Position numbers and translations under genes: made by a program. Below are positions 46,916 to 54,833 of a stretch of 64,000 nucleotides of DNA, piece by piece. Where the stretch lies: the NCBI GenBank assembly GCA_032622095.1, contig CP136064.1:147810864-147874863 (forward strand), read 5' to 3'. Numbering within the stretch: the first letter of the stretch is position 1; each line of letters opens with the position of its first letter. This DNA is from Siphonodentalium dalli. Its lineage: Eukaryota; Mollusca; Scaphopoda; Gadilida; Siphonodentaliidae. Below the pieces are notes generated by a model. The model saw only the letters and a program-made list of their open reading frames with translations. It ran no database searches and was not told the origin of the DNA.

Positions 46916-47070
46916 TGATGATACCGCCCCCAGTTGGTGTCATTTCAGGAACGATAACTCTATCCGACCTACATTCTCCGCAGTACTCCCGTTGGAGTTT
47001 GACCTATATTCTCCGCCCACGCATTGCATCATGGTCTATTTGTACCGGTTGGACATGTCCGGACATGACC
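46916..47070 (+). repeat. Terminal repeat of the palindromic element, left (mirror at 54673-54827)
   Basis: It holds CAGGAACGATAACTCTATCC, CCTACATTCTCCGCAGTAC, a second TTGACCTATATTCTCCGCCC block, and a dyad GGACATGTCCGGACATG. A diverged copy of the same series occurs inside each arm (49885-50030 and 51710-51860), so each arm holds two terminal-repeat-like segments. The right end is identical in reverse complement as far as I compared. Confidence 0.8.
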
Positions 47071-47279
47071 CGCTGGTTATATCCAGACTTTTCCATATGA
47101 ATGGTATAGTATCTACATGTATATCACGTGATGATCTCGGTGGGGTAGCTTCAGTCTTGAATGTTAAAGTGACACTAGGCTCTCAATGGGGATGATTATT
47201 AAAGTGACACTCACTATGGATGAATGTTAAAGTAACACATGGCGCACACTGTGGGATAATGTTAAAGTGACACTCGCGT

Positions 47280-47420
47280 TGAAAACTTCAAAAATTTCAA
47301 AAAGTTCAAAAAGTTCAAAAAGTTCAAAAAGTTCAAAAATTTCAAAAAGTTCAAAAAGTTCAAAAAGTTCAAAAAGTTCAAAAAGTTCACAAATTTCACA
47401 AATTTTCACAAATTTCAAAA
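47280..47420 (+). repeat. 9-bp repeat GTTCAAAAA, left arm (mirror 54322-54470)
   Basis: Uninterrupted GTTCAAAAA units are mixed with TTTCAAAAA variants. The order and number of variants differ between the two arms, showing that the arms have evolved separately. The open frames it creates (Ser/Lys repeats one way, Phe/Glu/Leu the other) are artefacts. Confidence 0.85.
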
Positions 47421-47591
47421 AACTTCAAAAATTAAACAAAATTCAGGATTTAGTCAAAAATATGGCTTGTTACTATTCATCGGAAAGCTATGGGGGTACG
47501 GTGGTAAGCGCCACCGAAAACAGCAAGTGAGCGAGGGAAAAAAGAGAAAAATAACATGACAAGTGGTACATAGTACAATTTATTATATTAA

Positions 47592-49110
47592 CTATTCACT
47601 GTCACTTTCGTCCGAATTGTCATCACTTTCGTCAGATGTGTCATTTGTTTCGTCCATGAACTTTTCTAGCAATGGTCTGTACTTTAATATTGACATTTTC
47701 ACTGCATCACGATCTTCAAAACCATTCTTTATATATTTCTCCACTTTATCCATGACACTGTTGTGTAGAGTACCATTGCGCAGCCACATATTCTTTATTA
47801 TTGTCCAAGCATAAACATTCATAAATAGCCTCATGCCTTCAGTTTTAAGATCTGTACTTTTAAGGTCCTTGTCAGCTTGTACTTTTGCCTCTTTTTCTGT
47901 CGAGCCATTTTCCATATACGTTTCCACGTTATCACTCCATGCTTCTTGTGCTTTATCTCTACTCTCATCACACAAACTTTTGAAGTATTCATCTTCATTC
48001 GATTTAATTTTCTTATTCTGACTATCATCCGTGTCTTCAGTTAATTTTCGTTTTAACTTATTTTCTTGACACCAGTTTTTTACGTGTCTCTGGACATCAT
48101 GCTGATCTTCGAACAAAAGCCCACAGTCATTGCAAGGGTACGATATGTCTTCTCGAATGCCTATGTTTTTATGGTTTTCTTTATTAATTTCATTGATCTC
48201 ACCAGGTGTCCTTATGTCCTTAGTATAGCCATTATGTTGACCCTGGGGCACAATATAATTATATGTCATGCACTCCCGTTGACCAGGGAGATCTCTGTCA
48301 TCATATTTCATCTCATTCCGTTGATCCGGGCTATTGTTGTCATCACATTTCACCACATTCTGTTCATCTGGGTGCTCGCTGTCCTTATGGAGATTATATT
48401 TCATGCCATTCCATTCACCCATATGTTGGTTCGTGTCCTCTTTTAACACATTCTGTCGCAGCCGTAATGTGTCCGGGGTTGCGGCTTTTAAATCCACCAG
48501 TAGGTAACCGTACGGTTCACTCGTCGCTTCCGAAAACTCTCGCATCATACGTTGAGGGCATTCAGGATACATCTGTCTTGATAATGTTGAAATTAAACCC
48601 TTGTCAATTGGATTATTGAACAATACCAAATATTGACAATTTCGTCGTTGCGTCGGATCTTTGTTGTAGTAGAAATTCTGGTTCAAACTTATCAAAGATA
48701 AGTTCAAATGGTGACTTCCTTCGGAATGTAAATCATTAACTCTCTGGTCTTTTGATGAAGTTTGCATCAAGTCATCGAGTACAACTAGATTTTTATACTG
48801 GGGGTTGATAAGAGAATCCAAGTTTGCTGGTATTCCCCGTATAAAGTTGACCTGAGGGGTGACGGTATACTTTATATCATCATATAGGGGCTGCCAATAT
48901 TTATAAAACCATATTATTCTGTCAGGTGCGGGTGATATTTTTGAGGCAGACTTTTGTAGCAAGGTTTTCACGAAGTATGTCTTCCCACTAGATGTCGGTC
49001 CACTTACGCATGCCGTGAATGGATGCTTGAAAATAAAATCTTCTTGGACATTAGCCATTGGATCATCAAAGCAGGATGTTATGTCGCTTTGTTGCTGTTT
49101 CCCCCGCTGG

Positions 49111-49158
<48 letters not shown>

Positions 49159-49373
49159 GGATGTTGTTGTTGTTGTTGTGGTTGTGGTTGTTGTGGTTGT
49201 TGTTGTTGTGGTTGTTGTTGTTGCTGACGATGCTGCTGTTGTTGCTGTTGTTGTTGTTGTGGCTGATGATGATGCTGTTGTTGTTCTGAAGGCGTGTGTT
49301 TAACTTTGATATGACGCTTCAAACTATCTTGCCAAGCATAGACACTTAAACACTCTTCACACTTATACTTCAT
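47592..49373 (-). CDS. Packaging ATPase with C2H2 fingers and Gln tract, left-arm copy (593 aa)
   Basis: This is the mirror copy of the right-arm gene. It is an FtsK/HerA-superfamily (A32-like) ATPase with an intact Walker A (GPTSSGKT, about residue 125-132) and Walker B (LVVLDDLM). The N-terminal C2H2 finger has Cys5, Cys8, His21, His26. Gln/His-rich residues follow to about 95; this copy is two residues longer than its twin, with one His/Arg difference in the tract. A second finger (CNDCGLLFEDQHDVQRH) and an acidic Ser/Asp/Glu tail follow. It is transcribed outward, toward 46.9 kb. The frame is intact. It probably moves DNA into a particle; a cellular origin is unlikely. Confidence 0.85.
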
Positions 49374-49399
49374 TTTCCTATATAATCAGTGAAATCGAT

Positions 49400-49430
49400 C
49401 GTTCTTCTATACACCTATATTTATATAGAA
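49400..49430 (-). promoter_or_regulatory. TATA-box promoter of the left-arm ATPase
   Basis: Read on the minus strand, TATATAAATATAG lies about 45-55 bases before the ATPase ATG, in a gap of about 90 bases after the membrane-protein stop. The right arm has the same site (52322-52334). Confidence 0.55.
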
Positions 49431-49461
49431 CAGAAACAAGGGAAAGTGGTGGACTAGTTCA

Positions 49462-49741
49462 CTAGTTCAGGCTGTCATTCACAACGTCTCTTCGTGTTGT
49501 TTGTACTGGATACAAATTTATCACATTGGCTACAATACAACCTACCCATCCAAATGTCAATGCAATTATGAGTGATTTCAACATGCACACTCTATTATAT
49601 AGATATGTGTAACCTGGTGACATGATGAAATCCATTGTGTACTGAGTTGACCTCCGGCTTCGTGCCGATTGGGTACTGAGCTGACCAATGACTGCTTTGT
49701 ATCTTTTGACATATAAGTCTTTACTTTTCTTACGCCGGAGG

Positions 49742-49772
<31 letters not shown>

Positions 49773-49884
49773 GCGGCGGCGGCGGCTGATGGTGCTGTTG
49801 TTGTTGTTGTTGTTGTTGTGGCTGCTGTTGTGGAGTTATTGTTCTTAGGTAAAAATGATGATACCCGCCCTGTTTGCCCCCCAC
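49462..49884 (-). CDS. Gln-rich single-pass membrane protein, left-arm copy (about 140 codons)
   Basis: This is the mirror of the right-arm gene at 51862. The frame opens with GTG, not ATG. The first ATG begins MDFIMSPGY, about residue 84, so either a shorter 57-residue protein is made or the true start lies elsewhere (upstream exon). Two Gln tracts surround a PPPP stretch. The C-terminal part has one membrane segment (MLKSLIIALTFGWVGCIVANVINLY) and a short charged tail. The segment YLYNRVC-x-LKSLIIALTF is shared with the central small protein. The function is unknown. Confidence 0.6.
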
Positions 49885-50207
49885 CAGATCAGGAACGATA
49901 ACTCTATCCGAAGTACACGACCTACATTCTCTGCAGTACTGCTGTTGGTGTTAGTCTAGACAGTTTGACCTATATTCTCCGCCCACGCGTCGGTTTATTT
50001 GTATACCGGTTGGGCATGTCCAAACAATTTCAAAAAACTTAAAAAATTAAACAAAATTCAGGATTTAGTCAAAAATATGGCTTGTTGCCATTCATCGGAA
50101 AGCTATGGGGGGTACGGTGGTGAGCGCCACCGAAAAAAGCAAGTGAGCGAGGGGAAAAAGAGAAAAATAACATGAAATGTGGTACATACTACAATTTATT
50201 ATATTAA
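49885..50207 (+). repeat. Internal copy of the element's terminal and ATPase-3' sequences, left arm
   Basis: Positions 49885-50030 repeat the terminal block (AGGAACGATAACTCTATCCGA, CCTACATTCTC, TTGACCTATATTCTCCGCCC). Positions 50040-50207 repeat the sequence found at 47430-47590 (AAATTCAGGATTTAGTC, ACATTTATTATA). The end of the element plus the ATPase tail thus recurs inside the arm, mirrored at 51539-51860. It looks like the scar of an internal, shorter version of the same element. Confidence 0.75.
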
Positions 50208-50411
50208 CTATTCACTGTCACTTTCGTCCGAATTGTCATCACTTTCGTCAGATGTGTCATTGTTTTCGTCCATGAACTTTTCTAGCAATGGTCTGTACTT
50301 TAATATTGACATTTTCACTGCATCACTATCTTCAAAACCATTCTTCATATATTTGTCCACTTTATCCACCGGCCTTTCAATAGCCTTCGAAAATTTAGGT
50401 AAATTACTCAT
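50208..50411 (-). CDS. 67-aa protein: ATPase tail fused to a new start, left arm
   Basis: Residues from about 15 onward (VDKVDKYMKNGFED to the acidic end) copy the last 52 residues of the ATPase with a few changes. The first 14 (MSNLPKFSKAIERP) are unrelated. The ATG overlaps the preceding stop by four bases (ATGA). The right arm has the identical gene at 51335-51538. It may be a free copy of an ATPase C-terminal module. Confidence 0.6.
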   Translation of the reverse strand: MSNLPKFSKAIERPVDKVDKYMKNGFEDSDAVKMSILKYRPLLEKFMDENNDTSDESDDNSDESDSE

Positions 50412-50629
50412 TTTAGTTCAGTGAATATGTCGTTTGGAGTTTCCTTTTTAACTTTTCCAATGTTTGTCTTCTTCGCTCTTCCTCCTTTTATCTCTTTAAC
50501 TTTTATCTTCTTAGCTGCGGCTTTCCTTATAAGTTTTTCAGGTTTCGCTTCAGTCTCGGGTAGGTACTTCGAGTCATCGTAGGGTACATATTTTTTAAGA
50601 TCAAAGTCATAATAGTACGGAGTCCCCAT
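50408..50629 (-). CDS. 73-aa basic protein, left arm
   Basis: The predicted protein starts MGTPYYYDFDLKKYVPYDD, then has a Lys/Arg/Ala-rich centre (KAAAKKIKVKEIKGGRAKK) and an ENDING like DIFTELK. Its ATG lies inside the end of the preceding gene and its stop overlaps the next ATG. A small DNA-condensing or virion core protein is conceivable from charge alone. It matches the right-arm gene 51117-51338. Confidence 0.6.
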   Translation of the reverse strand: MGTPYYYDFDLKKYVPYDDSKYLPETEAKPEKLIRKAAAKKIKVKEIKGGRAKKTNIGKVKKETPNDIFTELK

Positions 50630-50936
50630 TATGGCTAAAGTTCAACGTGTACTCTGAAGTAGTAATTTTTATAGGCGCCAAATTACCATCCAAGACGTAT
50701 ACCCTTATAAACTGCGGGTCAGTCCTAGTAACGCGCACGTCAACGCCGCCGGCGGCTGTTGTTGTTGTAGTTGTTGTTGCTGTTGATACAAATGTCAATG
50801 CAATTATGAGTGATTTCAATATGCACACTCTATTGTATAGGTAAAAAATTGGCGCGCGTGCGACAGTGAGGGGGTGAGGGGGCCGCACGCGCGCCAATTT
50901 TTTACCTATACAATAGAGTGTGCATATTGAAATCAC
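50607..50936 (-). CDS. Central small protein, left-arm reading crossing the palindrome centre
   Basis: The frame contains YLYNRVC-ILKSLIIALTF (membrane segment), a Thr-rich run, then a strand-rich part (VRVTRTDPQFIRVYVLD, SEYTLNFSHNGDSVLL). In this arm the frame remains open through the 21-base spacer and starts within the other arm (50936). The right-arm version lacks any ATG. The palindrome junction therefore lies inside what was once a longer gene, so the present N-terminus is probably artificial. Confidence 0.45.
   Translation of the reverse strand: MISICTLYCIGKKLARVRPPHPLTVARAPIFYLYNRVCILKSLIIALTFVSTATTTTTTTAAGGVDVRVTRTDPQFIRVYVLDGNLAPIKITTSEYTLNFSHNGDSVLL
50851..50895. repeat. Palindrome centre: 12-bp GC stem and 21-base G-rich spacer
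   Basis: GGCGCGCGTGCG (50851-50862) pairs with CGCACGCGCGCC (50884-50895) and the pairing continues outward through the arms. The spacer has GAGGGGGTGAGGGGGC. The spacer is the only part without a partner. It has the G-runs needed for unusual DNA structure, though only two long ones. Confidence 0.9.
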
Positions 50937-51139
50937 TCATAATTGCATTGACATTTGTATCAACAGCAACAACAACTACAACAACAACAGCCGCCGGCGG
51001 CGTTGACGTGCGCGTTACTAGGACTGACCCGCAGTTTATAAGGGTATACGTCTTGGATGGTAATTTGGCGCCTATAAAAATTACTACTTCAGAGTACACG
51101 TTGAACTTTAGCCATAATGGGGACTCCGTACTATTATGA
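50918..51139 (+). CDS. Central small protein, right-arm copy (no ATG)
   Basis: The same sequence as the left-arm frame reads from a GTG at 50918. Going upstream the frame is open only to a TGA in the spacer, with no ATG. It contains a membrane segment, a poly-Thr run of seven and a strand-rich end. It overlaps the next gene by 23 bases. It is most likely the truncated remainder of a gene cut by palindrome formation. Confidence 0.4.
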   Translation: MCILKSLIIALTFVSTATTTTTTTAAGGVDVRVTRTDPQFIRVYVLDGNLAPIKITTSEYTLNFSHNGDSVLL

Positions 51140-51338
51140 CTTTGATCTTAAAAAATATGTACCCTACGATGACTCGAAGTACCTACCCGAGACTGAAGCG
51201 AAACCTGAAAAACTTATAAGGAAAGCCGCAGCTAAGAAGATAAAAGTTAAAGAGATAAAAGGAGGAAGAGCGAAGAAGACAAACATTGGAAAAGTTAAAA
51301 AGGAAACTCCAAACGATATATTCACTGAACTAAAATGA
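51117..51338 (+). CDS. 73-aa basic protein, right arm
   Basis: It is identical in the predicted protein to the left-arm gene at 50408-50629. The ATG at 51117 lies within the end of the central protein frame. The TGA at 51336-51338 shares bases with the next ATG at 51335. Such chained overlaps are typical of compact viral genomes and rare in animal nuclear genes. The centre is Lys-rich. The family is not recognised. Confidence 0.6.
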   Translation: MGTPYYYDFDLKKYVPYDDSKYLPETEAKPEKLIRKAAAKKIKVKEIKGGRAKKTNIGKVKKETPNDIFTELK

Positions 51339-51538
51339 GTAATTTACCTAAATTTTCGAAGGCTATTGAAAGGCCGGTGGATAAAGTGGACAAATATATG
51401 AAGAATGGTTTTGAAGATAGTGATGCAGTGAAAATGTCAATATTAAAGTACAGACCATTGCTAGAAAAGTTCATGGACGAAAACAATGACACATCTGACG
51501 AAAGTGATGACAATTCGGACGAAAGTGACAGTGAATAG
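51335..51538 (+). CDS. 67-aa protein: ATPase tail fused to a new start, right arm
   Basis: It matches the left-arm copy. Residues 15-67 resemble the ATPase C-terminus encoded at 53995-54151, including the acidic Ser/Asp/Glu end, while the first 14 residues are unique. An AATAAA follows shortly after the stop, as after the ATPase. It shows that the ATPase 3' end was duplicated within the arm. Confidence 0.6.
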   Translation: MSNLPKFSKAIERPVDKVDKYMKNGFEDSDAVKMSILKYRPLLEKFMDENNDTSDESDDNSDESDSE

Positions 51539-51861
51539 TTAATATAATAAATTGTAGTATGTACCACATTTCATGTTATTTTTCTCTTTTTCCCCTCGCT
51601 CACTTGCTTTTTTCGGTGGCGCTCACCACCGTACCCCCCATAGCTTTCCGATGAATGGCAACAAGCCATATTTTTGACTAAATCCTGAATTTTGTTTAAT
51701 TTTTTAAGTTTTTTGAAATTGTTTGGACATGCCCAACCGGTATACAAATAAACCGACGCGTGGGCGGAGAATATAGGTCAAACTGTCTAGACTAACACCA
51801 ACAGCAGTACTGCAGAGAATGTAGGTCGTGTACTTCGGATAGAGTTATCGTTCCTGATCTG

Positions 51862-51973
51862 GTGGGGGGCAAACAGGGCGGGTATCATCATTTTTACCTA
51901 AGAACAATAACTCCACAACAGCAGCCACAACAACAACAACAACAACAACAGCACCATCAGCCGCCGCCGCCGC

Positions 51974-52007
<34 letters not shown>

Positions 52008-52287
52008 CCTCCGGCGTAAGAAAAGTAAAGACTTATATGTCAAAAGATACAAAGCAGTCATTGGTCAGCTCAGTACCCAATCGGCACGAAGCCGGAGGTC
52101 AACTCAGTACACAATGGATTTCATCATGTCACCAGGTTACACATATCTATATAATAGAGTGTGCATGTTGAAATCACTCATAATTGCATTGACATTTGGA
52201 TGGGTAGGTTGTATTGTAGCCAATGTGATAAATTTGTATCCAGTACAAACAACACGAAGAGACGTTGTGAATGACAGCCTGAACTAG
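51862..52287 (+). CDS. Gln-rich single-pass membrane protein, right-arm copy (141 codons)
   Basis: It opens with GTG. Two Gln tracts are separated by HHQPPPP. A basic RRKKSKDLY segment and the membrane segment follow, then a C-terminal tail NLYPVQTTRRD. It is one Gln longer than the left-arm copy. The shared YLYNRVC-x-LKSLIIALTF block with the central protein suggests duplication of an anchor. There are 88 bases to the ATPase ATG. The start is uncertain; a spliced leader or upstream exon cannot be excluded. Confidence 0.6.
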
Positions 52288-52321
52288 TGAACTAGTCCAC
52301 CACTTTCCCTTGTTTCTGTTC

Positions 52322-52334
52322 TATATAAATATAG
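52322..52334 (+). promoter_or_regulatory. TATA-box promoter of the right-arm ATPase
   Basis: CTATATAAATATAGG lies 42-54 bases before the ATG at 52376. The spacing leaves a leader of about 15-25 bases, short but possible for a viral-type gene. The left arm carries the same site. Confidence 0.55.
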
Positions 52335-52375
52335 GTGTATAGAAGAACGATCGATTTCACTGATTATATAGGAAA

Positions 52376-52590
52376 ATGAAGTATAAGTGTGAAGAGTGTT
52401 TAAGTGTCTATGCTTGGCAAGATAGTTTGAAGCGTCATATCAAAGTTAAACACACGCCTTCAGAACAACAACAGCATCATCATCAGCCACAACAACAACA
52501 ACAGCAACAACAGCAGCATCATCAGCAACAACAACAACCACAACAACAACAACCACAACAACCACAACCACAACAACAACAACAACATCC

Positions 52591-52632
<42 letters not shown>

Positions 52633-54151
52633 CCAGCGGGGAAAACAGCAACAAAGCGACATAACATCCTGCTTTGATGATCCAATGGCTAATGTCCAAG
52701 AAGATTTTATTTTCAAGCATCCATTCACGGCATGCGTAAGTGGACCGACATCTAGTGGGAAGACATACTTCGTGAAAACCTTGCTACAAAAGTCTGCCTC
52801 AAAAATATCACCCGCACCTGACAGAATAATATGGTTTTATAAATATTGGCAGCCCCTATATGATGACATAAAGTATACCGTCACCCCTCAGGTCAACTTT
52901 ATACGGGGAATACCAGCAAACTTGGATTCTCTTATCAACCCCCAGTATAAAAATCTAGTTGTACTCGATGACTTGATGCAAACTTCATCAAAAGACCAGA
53001 GAGTTAATGATTTACATTCCGAAGGAAGTCACCATTTGAACTTATCTTTGATAAGTTTGAACCAGAATTTCTACTACAACAAAGATCCGACGCAACGACG
53101 AAATTGTCAATATTTGGTATTGTTCAATAATCCAATTGACAAGGGTTTAATTTCAACATTATCAAGACAGATGTATCCTGAATGCCCTCAACGTATGATG
53201 CGAGAGTTTTCGGAAGCGACGAGTGAACCGTACGGTTACCTACTGGTGGATTTAAAAGCCGCAACCCCGGACACATTACGGCTGCGACAGAATGTGTTAA
53301 AAGAGGACACGAACCAACATATGGGTGAATGGAATGGCATGAAATATAATCTCCATAAGGACAGCGAGCACCCAGATGAACAGAATGTGGTGAAATGTGA
53401 TGACAACAATAGCCCGGATCAACGGAATGAGATGAAATATGATGACAGAGATCTCCCTGGTCAACGGGAGTGCATGACATATAATTATATTGTGCCCCAG
53501 GGTCAACATAATGGCTATACTAAGGACATAAGGACACCTGGTGAGATCAATGAAATTAATAAAGAAAACCATAAAAACATAGGCATTCGAGAAGACATAT
53601 CGTACCCTTGCAATGACTGTGGGCTTTTGTTCGAAGATCAGCATGATGTCCAGAGACACGTAAAAAACTGGTGTCAAGAAAATAAGTTAAAACGAAAATT
53701 AACTGAAGACACGGATGATAGTCAGAATAAGAAAATTAAATCGAATGAAGATGAATACTTCAAAAGTTTGTGTGATGAGAGTAGAGATAAAGCACAAGAA
53801 GCATGGAGTGATAACGTGGAAACGTATATGGAAAATGGCTCGACAGAAAAAGAGGCAAAAGTACAAGCTGACAAGGACCTTAAAAGTACAGATCTTAAAA
53901 CTGAAGGCATGAGGCTATTTATGAATGTTTATGCTTGGACAATAATAAAGAATATGTGGCTGCGCAATGGTACTCTACACAACAGTGTCATGGATAAAGT
54001 GGAGAAATATATAAAGAATGGTTTTGAAGATCGTGATGCAGTGAAAATGTCAATATTAAAGTACAGACCATTGCTAGAAAAGTTCATGGACGAAACAAAT
54101 GACACATCTGACGAAAGTGATGACAATTCGGACGAAAGTGACAGTGAATAG
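52376..54151 (+). CDS. Packaging ATPase with C2H2 fingers and Gln tract, right-arm copy (591 aa)
   Basis: Domain order: C2H2 finger (Cys5, Cys8, His21, His26); Gln/His/Pro-rich tract (about 30-93); ATPase core with FKHPFTACVSGPTSSGKT (Walker A 123-130), LVVLDDLM (Walker B, Asp198 and Asp199), SHHLNLSLISLNQN (sensor-like) and a SEPYGYLLVDLKAATPDTLRLR end; degenerate 15-residue repeats (about 315-395); a second finger (410-430); a Lys-rich nuclear-signal-like KKIKSNEDE region; and an acidic tail. The core belongs to the A32/FtsK-HerA packaging ATPases of Polintons and large DNA viruses. The fingers and Gln tract are unusual additions. The frame is intact, with AATAAA at 54159-54164. Confidence 0.88.
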
Positions 54152-54833
54152 TTAATATAATAAATTGTACTATGTACCACTTGTCATGTTATTTTTCTCT
54201 TTTTTCCCTCGCTCACTTGCTGTTTTCGGTGGCGCTTACCACCGTACCCCCATAGCTTTCCGATGAATAGTAACAAGCCATATTTTTGACTAAATCCTGA
54301 ATTTTGTTTAATTTTTGAAGTTTTTTGAAATTTGTGAAAATTTGTGAAATTTGTGAACTTTTTGAACTTTTTGAACTTTTTGAACTTTTTGAACTTTTTG
54401 AACTTTTTGAACTTTTTGAACTTTTTGAAATTTTTGAACTTTTTGAAATTTTTGAAGTTTTCAACGCGAGTGTCACTTTAACATTATCCCACAGTGTGCG
54501 CCATGTGTTACTTTAACATTCATCCATAGTGAGTGTCACTTTAATAATCATCCCCATTGAGAGCCTAGTGTCACTTTAACATTCAAGACTGAAGCTACCC
54601 CACCGAGATCATCACGTGATATACATGTAGATACTATACCATTCATATGGAAAAGTCTGGATATAACCAGCGGGTCATGTCCGGACATGTCCAACCGGTA
54701 CAAATAGACCATGATGCAATGCGTGGGCGGAGAATATAGGTCAAACTCCAACGGGAGTACTGCGGAGAATGTAGGTCGGATAGAGTTATCGTTCCTGAAA
54801 TGACACCAACTGGGGGCGGTATCATCAGTCGTT

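Larger units (their letters stand above)
46916..54827. mobile_element. 7.9-kb palindromic, Polinton-like/viral element with two ATPase genes
   Basis: The two arms (46916-50862 and 50884-54827) are near-perfect reverse complements around a 21-base spacer. The termini start TGATGATACCGCCCCCAGTT, with a 6-bp duplication outside. Genes run outward from the centre, so each occurs twice in divergent orientation: a central small protein, a basic 73-aa protein, a 67-aa protein, a membrane protein and a packaging ATPase. The arms differ slightly in repeat numbers (Gln tract, 9-bp repeat, 140 versus 141 codons), so they are separate DNA. No polymerase, integrase or capsid gene is present, so it would depend on a helper. 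The 6-bp duplication is the size Polintons make, but the terminal bases are not the usual AG...CT. Confidence 0.9.
46910..54833. repeat. 6-bp target-site duplication GTCGTT flanking the palindrome
   Basis: GTCGTT occurs at 46910-46915 and 54828-54833, directly abutting the TGATGATACC...GGTATCATCA termini. On the minus strand the PIN/CXC coding frame reads through one copy of the hexamer without a shift, so the duplication is supported by gene continuity as well as by sequence identity. Confidence 0.9.

Noticed and set aside
47227-47530. Ser/Lys and Phe/Glu/Leu repeat proteins (also 54213-54516)
   Set aside because: They are produced by the 9-bp GTTCAAAAA repeat; repeat number differs between arms and no family or start context supports them.
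49015-49303. Long Cys-, Leu- or Val-rich frames opposite the Gln tract (also 52446-52728)
   Set aside because: They are antisense readings of the CAA/CAG repeat in the ATPase gene and have no independent support.
46916-54827. The palindrome might be an assembly artefact (folded read)
   Set aside because: The mirrored region stops exactly at termini flanked by GTCGTT on both sides. Beyond them the sequences differ and carry successive parts of one gene in one frame, and the arms have small differences. A folded read would mirror the flanks too. Raw reads should still be checked.
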